The notes beneath the pieces are model-generated. The model did no database searches and was not told where the DNA came from. It saw nothing but the letters and a program-made list of their open reading frames with translations. The position numbers and the translations under genes are program-made. DNA of 64,000 nt from Roseicyclus persicicus (GTDB lineage Bacteria; Pseudomonadota; Alphaproteobacteria; Rhodobacterales; Rhodobacteraceae), in the NCBI RefSeq assembly GCF_012395815.1, contig NZ_JAAZQQ010000004.1, positions 186,001 through 250,000 on the forward strand, written 5' to 3'. Shown piece by piece: positions 57,582 to 64,000 of this stretch; positions within the stretch are counted from its first letter, which is position 1; every line of letters begins with the position of its first letter.

Positions 57582-58505
57582 TCAGGCAAATATCAGCGAC
57601 GACAACTTGCGCCGGCCGTTGAGCGCGATCGGGTCCTGCGGCTTCAGCGCCTCGAAGATGGTGAAAAGCTGCGCCTTGGCCGCGCCGTCGTTCCACTCGC
57701 GGTCGCGGCGGAACAGCTCCAGCAGCTGGTCGACCGCCTCCTGCACCTTGCCGGCGGCATGGAGCGCCTGGGCGTAGTCGAACCGCGCCTGGTGGTTGGA
57801 CGGGTCGGCGTCCACCGCCGCCTGCAGCTCGGCCAGCGGGCCGGCCTTGGCGGCCTGGCGGGCCAGCGCGATCTGCGCGCGCACGGCTTCCAGCTCAGGC
57901 GCCTTGGCGATGGCGTCGGGCGCGGTGTTCAGGATGCCCTCGGCCTGGTCGATCTCGCCCATGGCCACGTAGGCGCGGGCAAGCCCGCCCATCGCGGCGG
58001 CGTTCTCGGGCTCTTCCTCGAGGATGGCGGCGAAGGTCTGGGCGGCGTCGACCGCGGCGCCCTCGGCCAGCATCTGCTCGGCCGCCTCCAGCGCCTCGGC
58101 CAACCCACCGTCACCGCCCATCGACGTGAGGCGGTTCACGAATTCCTTGATCTGGGACTGCGGGATCGCGCCCTGGAACATGTCCACCGGGCGGCCCTGG
58201 AAGAAGGCGACGACGGTCGGGATCGACTGCAGCGGCAGGCCCTGCTGGGCCAGCGCGCCGGCGAGGCGCTGTTCCTTGTCGACGTCGATCTTGACCATCT
58301 TGACCTTGCCCTTGGCGGCCTTGACGGCCTCTTCGAGCATCGGCCCCAGCGTCCGGCACGGGCCGCACCAGGTGGCCCAGAAATCGACGATCACCGGCAC
58401 CTCCTGGCTGCCGTCGATCACGTCGGCCATGAAGGTCCGTTCGGTGCCGTCCTTGATCAGGTCGGCCGGGGCGGCGGCGCCTTGGGTCTGTCCCAGCTCC
58501 AGCAT
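57582..58505 (-). CDS. thioredoxin domain - TPR protein, CnoX-like co-chaperone
   Basis: 307 residues. Thioredoxin fold (about residues 14-125) with the redox motif WCGPC (C47, C50) followed by about five TPR-like helices (130-300; AAVDAAQTFAAILEEEPENAAAMGGLARAYVAMGEIDQAEG-type units). E. coli CnoX (YbbN) has this architecture and passes oxidised or unfolded clients to GroEL/DnaK; CnoX itself has an altered active site, while here CGPC is intact. Upstream of the LON-domain gene in the same operon. Confidence 0.9.
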   Translation of the reverse strand: MLELGQTQGAAAPADLIKDGTERTFMADVIDGSQEVPVIVDFWATWCGPCRTLGPMLEEAVKAAKGKVKMVKIDVDKEQRLAGALAQQGLPLQSIPTVVAFFQGRPVDMFQGAIPQSQIKEFVNRLTSMGGDGGLAEALEAAEQMLAEGAAVDAAQTFAAILEEEPENAAAMGGLARAYVAMGEIDQAEGILNTAPDAIAKAPELEAVRAQIALARQAAKAGPLAELQAAVDADPSNHQARFDYAQALHAAGKVQEAVDQLLELFRRDREWNDGAAKAQLFTIFEALKPQDPIALNGRRKLSSLIFA

Positions 58506-58575
58506 CGCGTCATCTCCGTCACAAATGGGTGTGGTTCCGCCCTATATGCGCGCCCGGGCCCGGCGCGCCAAGGGC

Positions 58576-59364
58576 TCAGAGGTCGAATGTGGCAAAGACC
58601 GGCACGTGGTCCGACGGCTTGTCCCAGCCGCGGGCCGCGCGCAGGATGCGGCTGCCGTGCCCGGCGGCGGCGATGTCGGCCGAGGCCCAGACATGGTCGA
58701 GCCGGCGGCCGCGGTCGGCGGCGTCCCAGTCGCGCGCGCGGTAGGACCACCAGCTGTAGAGCTTGCCATCGGGGAAATCGGCGCGGGTGACGTCGACCCA
58801 GGCCCCCGCCTCCTGCACCTGCCCGAGATGGTCCACCTCGATCGGCGTGTGGCTGACGACCTTGAGCAGATCCTTGTGGCTCCAGACGTCATCCTCTCGC
58901 GGGGCGATGTTCAGATCGCCCACAAGGATCGACTTTTCCGGCCGGCCGTCGCGGAACCAGTCGCGCATCTCGGTCAGGAAATCGAGCTTGTGGCCGAACT
59001 TCTCGTTCACCGTGCGGTCGGGCTCGTCACCGCCGGCGGGGACGTAGAAGTTGTGGATCGTCACGCCGGTCTCCAGCCGCGCCGCGACGTGGCGGGCGTC
59101 GCCCTTGCCGCACATGTCGCGGTGGCCTGCATCCTCCAGCGGCAGGCGCGACAGGATGGCGACGCCGTTGTAGCCCTTCTGCCCGCGGGCGACCATGTGG
59201 GGGTAGCCCAGCGCGGCAAAGACCTCGGCCGGGATCTTGTCGACCGGCGACTTGCATTCCTGCAGGCACAGGACGTCGGGGGCTTCCTCGCGCAGGAGCC
59301 TGCCCACGAGATCGGCGCGCAGGCGCACGGAATTGATGTTCCAGGTCGCGAGGGTAAAGGGCAT
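58576..59364 (-). CDS. xthA: exodeoxyribonuclease III
   Basis: 262 residues. A class II AP endonuclease and 3'-to-5' exonuclease of base excision repair. The endonuclease/exonuclease/phosphatase fold has LATWNINSVR, QECKSPVDKIP with the metal-binding Glu, ILVGDLNIAP, RLDHVWAS and SDHVPVFATF with the catalytic Asp/His pair. Convergent-free: a small secreted protein gene lies upstream on the same strand. Confidence 0.97.
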   Translation of the reverse strand: MPFTLATWNINSVRLRADLVGRLLREEAPDVLCLQECKSPVDKIPAEVFAALGYPHMVARGQKGYNGVAILSRLPLEDAGHRDMCGKGDARHVAARLETGVTIHNFYVPAGGDEPDRTVNEKFGHKLDFLTEMRDWFRDGRPEKSILVGDLNIAPREDDVWSHKDLLKVVSHTPIEVDHLGQVQEAGAWVDVTRADFPDGKLYSWWSYRARDWDAADRGRRLDHVWASADIAAAGHGSRILRAARGWDKPSDHVPVFATFDL

Positions 59365-59391
59365 CGGGCCGGGGGTCTCCCTTGTGGGGGG

Positions 59392-59416
59392 GCATGGCCG
59401 CGCGGGGCGGCCATGC
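59392..59416 (-). terminator. hairpin after the small secreted protein gene
   Basis: Perfect 9-base arms GCATGGCCG/CGGCCATGC with a 7-base loop, 13 bases past the stop of the gene at 59429 on the minus strand. It has no U-run, so its terminator role is uncertain. Confidence 0.45.
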
Positions 59417-59428
59417 GCCGGGGTCGGG

Positions 59429-59755
59429 TCAGTCGGTCAGCTGGTAGCTGGCCAGTTCGCAGATATCGACCGTGTCGGTCAGTTCGGTGCCGTCGTCGAA
59501 CAGGAACAGCATGTCGTAGACGCAGCTCTGCGACCCGTCCGCGATCAGGACGGAGCCCTGTTCGCCGGGCAGCAGGTCGGTCATGGCGAGCAGGTCCTCG
59601 CCCCACATGTCGTCCTCGACCGGAGAGGTGTAGAATTCCAGCACGGTGGCCGAGGAGGAGTTGATCAGAGTGTACTCGACGTCCTGGGCCGAGGCGGCGG
59701 TCGCGGCGGCGATCAGGACAGCCCCGGCCAGCAGGGCGGGGGAACGGAACGGCAT
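59429..59755 (-). CDS. small secreted protein of unknown function
   Basis: 108 residues with a signal peptide (MPFRSPALLAGAVLIAAATAASA). The mature part is acidic, with VEYTLINSSSATVLEFYTSPVEDDMWGEDLL and two cysteines (SQSCVYDMLFLFDD, DICEL) that may form a disulfide. A similar small periplasmic protein is common in Rhodobacterales; no function known to me. Upstream lies the 272-base region with a hairpin and an FNR box. Confidence 0.75.
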   Translation of the reverse strand: MPFRSPALLAGAVLIAAATAASAQDVEYTLINSSSATVLEFYTSPVEDDMWGEDLLAMTDLLPGEQGSVLIADGSQSCVYDMLFLFDDGTELTDTVDICELASYQLTD

Positions 59756-59898
59756 CTTGGCATACTCCAGGGCCCGGTCCGCCGGTCCGCCACGCGGCCG
59801 GCAGGGCGGCCGGGACCCGGCGGACCACCCCGCTGCTGGCTAGCATGCGGCCGGGGGGCACCACAACGCGGGGCCCCTGGCCGGGCCGGAAAAAAGAA

Positions 59899-59920
59899 GG
59901 CCCGGACCGAAGTCCGGGCC
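59899..59920 (-). terminator. rho-independent terminator after the response regulator gene
   Basis: Perfect 9-base arms GGCCCGGAC/GTCCGGGCC with a CGAA loop and a UUCUUUUUU tail in the minus-strand transcript. It lies 108 bases past the response regulator stop. Confidence 0.82.
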
Positions 59921-59975
59921 AAGTCCAACAGGGAGGTAATGGACACTTTCTACGGGAACAACTCAGGGTTGTTCA

Positions 59976-59989
59976 TTGATCTGAATCAA
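59976..59989. promoter_or_regulatory. perfect FNR/FnrL-type box
   Basis: TTGATCTGAATCAA, a full match to the TTGAT-N4-ATCAA consensus of FNR-family regulators. It is in the gap 59756-60027, between the response regulator stop (60028) and the small secreted gene start (59755), so the regulated promoter is not obvious. A 35-codon open frame with an AGGGAGGTA leader, plus strand 59940-60046, overlaps it. Confidence 0.6.
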
Positions 59990-60027
59990 CCGGATGCGGC
60001 GGCGGGATTTTCGCCGGCGACCCGCGG

Positions 60028-60714
60028 TCACGCCACCAGCCGGTAGCCGCCGCTCTCGGTGACGAGGAGACGGGCGTTCGACGGGTCGGGCTCGATCTTC
60101 TGGCGCAGGCGGTAGATGTGGGTTTCCAGCGTGTGGGTGGTGACGCCGGCGTTGTAGCCCCAGACCTCGTGCAGCAGCACGTCGCGGGCGACCACGCCCT
60201 CCTGCGCCCGGTAGAGGAACTTGAGGATGTTGGTTTCCTTCTCGGTGAGGCGGATCTTCTTGTCGTCCTCGGTGACCAGCATCTTCATCGCCGGCTTGAA
60301 GGTGTAGGGGCCGAGCTGGAACACGGCGTCCTCGCTCTGCTCGTGCTGGCGCAGCTGGGCGCGGATGCGGGCGAGCAGCACGGGGAAGCGGAACGGCTTG
60401 GTCACGTAGTCGTTGGCGCCCGCGTCGAGACCCAGGATCGTGTCGGCGTCGCTGTCGTGCCCCGTCAGCATCAGCACCGGGCATTTCACGCCCTGCTTGC
60501 GCATCAGCCGGCACAGCTCGCGGCCGTCGGTGTCGGGCAGACCGACGTCGAGAATCACGAGGTCGTAGATCCCCTCCTTGGCCTTCTGCATCCCGCCGGC
60601 GCCGGTGGCGGCCTCGAACACGTCGAAGTCCTCGGTCATCACCAGCTGTTCGGACAGCGCCTCGCGCAGGTCGTCGTCGTCGTCGACAAGCAGGATCTTC
60701 TTGAGATTGGCCAT
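60028..60714 (-). CDS. OmpR-family response regulator (CenR-like)
   Basis: 228 residues. Receiver domain (about 1-120) with D11-D12, phosphoacceptor D56 in VILDVGLPD and K106 in YVTKPF; winged-helix DNA-binding domain (about 130-228) with LTEKETNILKFLY and TLETHIYRLRQKIEPDP. No histidine kinase is adjacent, so it is an orphan. The sequence pattern recalls CenR, the essential envelope regulator of alphaproteobacteria, but this cannot be settled without alignment. Divergent from ribA. Confidence 0.88.
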   Translation of the reverse strand: MANLKKILLVDDDDDLREALSEQLVMTEDFDVFEAATGAGGMQKAKEGIYDLVILDVGLPDTDGRELCRLMRKQGVKCPVLMLTGHDSDADTILGLDAGANDYVTKPFRFPVLLARIRAQLRQHEQSEDAVFQLGPYTFKPAMKMLVTEDDKKIRLTEKETNILKFLYRAQEGVVARDVLLHEVWGYNAGVTTHTLETHIYRLRQKIEPDPSNARLLVTESGGYRLVA

Positions 60715-60856
60715 GGTCGCGGCTCCTCTTCGCGGCTTTCGGGGCAGATTGGCCGGCGGGCGCCCCGGCGCAACCCGCTGAAAGACAATCTCACGGCGTC
60801 GTGTCGCAGCGCGGGGGATTGTTTCAAATCCCGTTCGGCCGAAGTAAGGAGGCGTC

Positions 60857-61948
60857 ATGAGCCTGTTGCCCACCCCGTCCGAGCTTGTCGCGCGCGCGCG
60901 GTCCGACCTGCGCGTCGGCCTGCCCGTCGTCATCGGCGACGGGGCCGAGGGGCTTGTCGCGCTCGCCGCCGAGACGCTGACCGGGCCGCGGCTCGACGCG
61001 CTCCGCGCCCTGCCCGGCCGGCCCGCGGTGGCGATCACCGGCCGCCGCGCCGAGACGCTCAAGGCGCGCGCCTATGACGGCGATCTTGCCCGCGTGCGGC
61101 TGCCGGCCGATGTCGGGGCCGGCTGGGTCCGCGCGCTGGCCGACCCGGGGCTGGACCTCGCCGAGCCGATGAAGGGCCCGCTCGTGACCGAGCGCGAGGG
61201 CGCCGCCGGGCTGCACCGCCTCGCGCTCCTGCTGGCGAAGTCGGCCCAGCTCCTGCCCGCCGTGGTCGCGGTGGAGACCGAACGGCCCGCCGCGCTGGCC
61301 GCCGATCTGGGGGCGACGCGGCTTGCCCCCGCCGCGCTGGCCGCGGACCTGGCGCTGCACCACCCGCTGCTGCCTGTCGCCGCCGCGCGGCTGCCGATGG
61401 CCGCCGCCGAGGCCGGACGGCTGCACATCTTCCGCCCCGAGAACGGCGGGGTGGAGCATTACGCCATCGAGATCGGCCGCCCCGACCGCACCGCGCCGGT
61501 GCTGGCGCGGCTGCATTCCGCCTGCTTCACCGGCGACGTGCTGGGCAGCCTGAAATGCGACTGCGGCCCGCAGCTGCACGCCGCGCTGGCGGCGATGGCG
61601 CAGGACGGCGCGGGGGTGCTGTTGTACCTCAACCAGGAGGGGCGGGGCATCGGGCTGGCGAACAAGATGCGCGCCTATTCCCTGCAGGACCAGGGCTTCG
61701 ACACGGTCGAGGCGAACCATCGGCTGGGCTTCGAGGACGACGAGCGCGATTTTCGCATCGGCGCCGACCTGCTGCGCCGGATGGGCTTTTCCGCCGTGCG
61801 GCTGATGACCAACAACCCCCGCAAGGTCGCCATGATGGAGGCCGAGGGGGTGGCCGTGGCCGAGCGCGTGCCGCTGGTCACGGGCAGCAACCGCCACAAC
61901 GCGCATTACCTGGCGGTCAAGCGCGACAAGTCGGGGCACATGCTGTGA
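60857..61948 (+). CDS. ribA: GTP cyclohydrolase II with degenerate N-terminal RibB-like region
   Basis: 363 residues. Opens GTP to start riboflavin synthesis. The C-terminal RibA domain (about residues 200-363) has the zinc cysteines CFTGDVLGSLKCDCGPQL, NQEGRGIGLANKMRAYSLQ and LMTNNPRKV. The N-terminal 190 residues keep a RibB-like outline (LVTEREGAAGLHRLALLLAKSAQLLPAVVAVE) but lack the RibB catalytic motif, so this half is probably inactive, as in other alphaproteobacterial RibA fusions. Start at 60857 has AAGGAGG. Overlaps the L,D-transpeptidase gene by four bases. Confidence 0.94.
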   Translation: MSLLPTPSELVARARSDLRVGLPVVIGDGAEGLVALAAETLTGPRLDALRALPGRPAVAITGRRAETLKARAYDGDLARVRLPADVGAGWVRALADPGLDLAEPMKGPLVTEREGAAGLHRLALLLAKSAQLLPAVVAVETERPAALAADLGATRLAPAALAADLALHHPLLPVAAARLPMAAAEAGRLHIFRPENGGVEHYAIEIGRPDRTAPVLARLHSACFTGDVLGSLKCDCGPQLHAALAAMAQDGAGVLLYLNQEGRGIGLANKMRAYSLQDQGFDTVEANHRLGFEDDERDFRIGADLLRRMGFSAVRLMTNNPRKVAMMEAEGVAVAERVPLVTGSNRHNAHYLAVKRDKSGHML

Positions 61949-62457
61949 AGACCACGGACATGGTGGTCACGCCGATGGGCGTGCGGTTCATGGGCCGGGT
62001 GTTTCCCTGCACGCTGGGGCGCGCGGGCGTGGTCGCGGCCGAGGCCAAGCGCGAGGGCGACGGCGGCACGCCCGCGGGGGTGCACCGGATCGTCGGCTGC
62101 CTGTATCGCCCCGACCGGCTGGCGCGGCCCTGCGACTGGGCGGTGCCGATCCGGCCCGGCGACCTGTGGTGCGACGACCCCAAGGACGAAGACTACAACC
62201 TGATGGTCCGCGCGCCCTTCCGCGCCAACCACGAGACGCTGCGCCGGGCCGACCCGCTCTACGACATCGTGCTGATCCTCGACTGGAACTGGCCCCGGGC
62301 CGAGCGCGGGCGCGGATCGGGGATCTTCGTCCATGCCTGGCGCAAGCCGGGCCACCCCACGGCGGGCTGCGTGGCGCTGGCGCCCGCGGCGCTGCGCTGG
62401 ATCGTGCCGCGGATCGGCTACGAGACGCGGGTGGTGGTGCCCGACACCCTGGCGTGA
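61945..62457 (+). CDS. L,D-transpeptidase family protein (YkuD domain)
   Basis: 170 residues, starting GTG 61945 which overlaps the ribA stop (GTGA). The YkuD-like domain has GDGGTPAGVHRIVGCLYRPDRL, and the active-site block HAWRKPGHPTAGCVALAP with the conserved cysteine. No signal peptide is obvious, so it may be cytoplasmic-facing or misannotated as exported; the ErfK/YbiS/YcfS/YnhG-related short form is often of unknown function. Confidence 0.82.
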   Translation: MKTTDMVVTPMGVRFMGRVFPCTLGRAGVVAAEAKREGDGGTPAGVHRIVGCLYRPDRLARPCDWAVPIRPGDLWCDDPKDEDYNLMVRAPFRANHETLRRADPLYDIVLILDWNWPRAERGRGSGIFVHAWRKPGHPTAGCVALAPAALRWIVPRIGYETRVVVPDTLA

Positions 62458-62479
62458 CCGGCCCGCCGCGACGGCGCGG

Positions 62480-63139
62480 CTAGGTCAGCTCGTAGGCCCG
62501 TTCCCCGAAGATCGCCGAGCCGACCCGGACATGGGTCGCCCCCAGCCGAATCGCCGTCTCGAAATCGGCGGACATGCCCATCGACAGGCCGGAAAGGCCG
62601 TTGCGCGCCGCGATCTTGCCCAGCAGGGCGAAATGCAGGCTCGGCTCCTCCTCCACCGGCGGGATGCACATCAGCCCCACCACCGGCAGGCCCAGCCGCC
62701 GCGCCTCGGCGATGAAGGCGTCGGCGTCCTGCGGCAGGACACCGGCCTTCTGCGGCTCGGCCCCGGTGTTGACCTGGATGAACAGGTCGGGGCAGGTGCC
62801 GCGCTCGTCGGCGAGGCGGGCGAGCGTGGTGGCGAGCTTGGGCCGGTCCAGCGTCTGGATCACGTCGAACATCTCGACGGCGGCGCGGGCCTTGTTGGTC
62901 TGCAGGGGGCCGATCAGGTGCAGGACGATCCCGTCGTAGCGCGCCTGGAAGGGCGGCCAGCGCTCCTGCGCCTCCTGCACACGGTTCTCGCCAAAGACGC
63001 GGTGGCCGGCGTCCAGCACGGCCTCGACCCGGTCGGGCGGCTGCACCTTGCTCACGGCGATCAGGTCCACCGACCCGGGCGGGCGCCCGGCCTCGGCGGT
63101 GGCGGCGGCGATGCGGTCACGGATGTCCTGTAGTCCCAT
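62480..63139 (-). CDS. YggS family pyridoxal phosphate homeostasis protein
   Basis: 219 residues. Single-domain alanine-racemase-type TIM barrel with the PLP lysine K31 in LIAVSKVQP, FGENRVQEA, HLIGPLQTNKARA and LSMGMSADFETAIRLGATHVRVGSAIFG. PLPBP family, affecting vitamin B6 and amino acid balance. Convergent with the L,D-transpeptidase gene. Confidence 0.95.
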   Translation of the reverse strand: MGLQDIRDRIAAATAEAGRPPGSVDLIAVSKVQPPDRVEAVLDAGHRVFGENRVQEAQERWPPFQARYDGIVLHLIGPLQTNKARAAVEMFDVIQTLDRPKLATTLARLADERGTCPDLFIQVNTGAEPQKAGVLPQDADAFIAEARRLGLPVVGLMCIPPVEEEPSLHFALLGKIAARNGLSGLSMGMSADFETAIRLGATHVRVGSAIFGERAYELT

Positions 63140-63162
63140 GGCGCAAAGCTTAGGCCAAAAGA

Positions 63163-63189
63163 AAAGAGCGGGCGCAAGGCCCGCTCTTT
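63163..63189. terminator. rho-independent terminator between porin and yggS-type genes
   Basis: Perfect 11-base arms AAAGAGCGGGC/GCCCGCTCTTT with a 5-base loop, 24 bases past the porin stop on the minus strand. The A/T ends provide a U-run on both strands. Confidence 0.85.
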
Positions 63190-63212
63190 CCTTATCCGTT
63201 GATCCGGTTGGA

Positions 63213-64000
63213 TCAGAAGGACATGGCCAGGCCGAACGACCAGGTGTCGCCGAGGTTGCAGCCGCCGATGGCGCCGCCGCACTCGGTGGTGTCGCCGTAG
63301 CCGAGGTGCAGCGAGGCACCGCCGCCCAGATCGTAGGCAGCCGCGAGGCCCCAGCCCTCGTTGACGGCGCCGCCGTCTTCCTCGTAGCGACCCCAGTTGG
63401 CCGCGACGGTGAAGGCGTCGAACTCGTAGGCAACGCCCACGCCGATGTGGGTCTCGTCGACGGTGCCGAGGGTCAGGTCACCTTCGGAGTAGTTGACGGT
63501 CGCGGTCAGGCCGGCGTCGAGCGCGACGCTGACGGACACACCGATCAGGTCCGACACGTTCGGGCCGCCGTGGTCACCGGTCTGGTAGCCGAGGCCGAAG
63601 TTGACGGTGCCGCCGGCGAAGTCGAGGCCGTAGCGGAAGCCGAGGCCGAGGATCGGGTCATCGGTGTTCGCCGAGCCGGACGAGAGGTCGCCGATTTCGG
63701 CCGAGACCGCCACGCCGAACGAGCCGACGGTGTAGTCGTAGCGCAGGACCTGACCATTGTGGTCGCCGTCGTAGCCGGAGTTGCCGTTGTAACCGCCGTG
63801 CGAGGTTTCGTCGTCGGCGATCGAGCCCGGCGAGCCGGCTGCGACTTCGGTCATCGCCCAGTCGTAGGCGCCGTCGGTGTCACCCATGGTCAGGGTGCCG
63901 AACGCGCCGCGGATGAACACGGTGAAGTCGGCGAAGTCGTTGGAGATGTCGACGACATCGCCCTGCTCGGCCGCGTCGTTCAGGTCGACGGTGGCGCCGA
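63213..64000 (-). CDS. porin, C-terminal part (truncated by window)
   Basis: The last about 262 residues of a 16-strand general porin of the Rhodobacter type; the gene runs past base 64000. Alternating hydrophobic strands with YDYTVGSFGVAVSAEIGD, TVNFGLGYQTGDHGG, and the C-terminal WSFGLAMSF with terminal phenylalanine, the BAM recognition signal. An N-terminal part with IRGAFGTLTMGDTDGAYD lies in the loop 3 region. Forms diffusion pores in the outer membrane. Confidence 0.92.
   Translation of the reverse strand, partial: GATVDLNDAAEQGDVVDISNDFADFTVFIRGAFGTLTMGDTDGAYDWAMTEVAAGSPGSIADDETSHGGYNGNSGYDGDHNGQVLRYDYTVGSFGVAVSAEIGDLSSGSANTDDPILGLGFRYGLDFAGGTVNFGLGYQTGDHGGPNVSDLIGVSVSVALDAGLTATVNYSEGDLTLGTVDETHIGVGVAYEFDAFTVAANWGRYEEDGGAVNEGWGLAAAYDLGGGASLHLGYGDTTECGGAIGGCNLGDTWSFGLAMSF

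Overview
This window is a contiguous, gene-dense stretch of a high-GC alphaproteobacterial chromosome. The gene content and several small families (DUF1244, DUF1674/SDHAF4-like, DUF3035 lipoprotein, HspQ, a Rhodobacter-type porin, PhoX, an RbaV/RbaW-like STAS and anti-sigma pair) point to the order Rhodobacterales (Rhodobacteraceae). Nearly everything is chromosomal housekeeping. No rRNA or tRNA gene, CRISPR array, intact insertion sequence or prophage module was seen. The first gene (transglutaminase/DUF2126 type, minus strand) and the last gene (porin, minus strand) run off the window ends.

Layout. 1-8.4 kb: ytoQ-like gene, pheT, an atypical low-GC secreted protein with aromatic repeats, pheS, a SAM methyltransferase and rplT-rpmI, all on the minus strand, then aroQ on plus. 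8.3-16.6 kb: pyruvate kinase with a LacI-type operator candidate, an N-formylglutamate amidohydrolase gene with an in-frame stop near its natural start, DUF1244, an RluA-family pseudouridine synthase, an aldehyde dehydrogenase divergent from a 1-Cys peroxiredoxin, and an L,D-transpeptidase. 16.6-22 kb: Tat-exported phosphatase PhoX behind a Pho-box-like direct repeat, a low-GC DUF1330 patch, then pnp and rpsO. 22-28 kb: an RTX-repeat protein with an N-terminal membrane anchor, a haloacetate-dehalogenase-like hydrolase with a DUF1643 gene, a PepSY protein, truB, a phosphodiester glycosidase family gene and rbfA. 28-36.6 kb: dapB, a DUF1674 gene, rsmB, a heparinase II/III family gene, purH, a YitT-type membrane protein, lspA and a lipoprotein.

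36.7-47.5 kb: a catalytic/non-catalytic pair of M16 peptidases, mutL-rmuC, a thiolase, a STAS and anti-sigma kinase pair, a gamma-glutamyltransferase family gene, a rhodanese and hspQ. 47.5-58.5 kb: AEC permease, lipoprotein transglycosylase, lolA, ftsK, class I aminotransferase, amidase, a UbiH-type hydroxylase, a Trm112-like protein, a LON substrate-binding domain protein and a thioredoxin-TPR co-chaperone. 58.5-64 kb: xthA, a small secreted protein, an orphan OmpR-family regulator, ribA with an overlapping L,D-transpeptidase, a YggS-type PLP protein and the porin.

The most unusual non-coding content is three clusters of short palindromes (2128-2181, 4683-4741, 42747-42813), a perfect FNR-type box (59976-59989) in a small intergenic space, and putative operators before pyk and phoX. 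I found no clear multi-gene undescribed system. The best [13 protein letters not shown] new biology are the aromatic-repeat protein inserted in the phe gene cluster, the tandem palindrome arrays, the nonsense codon in the amidohydrolase gene and the FNR-box intergenic region.
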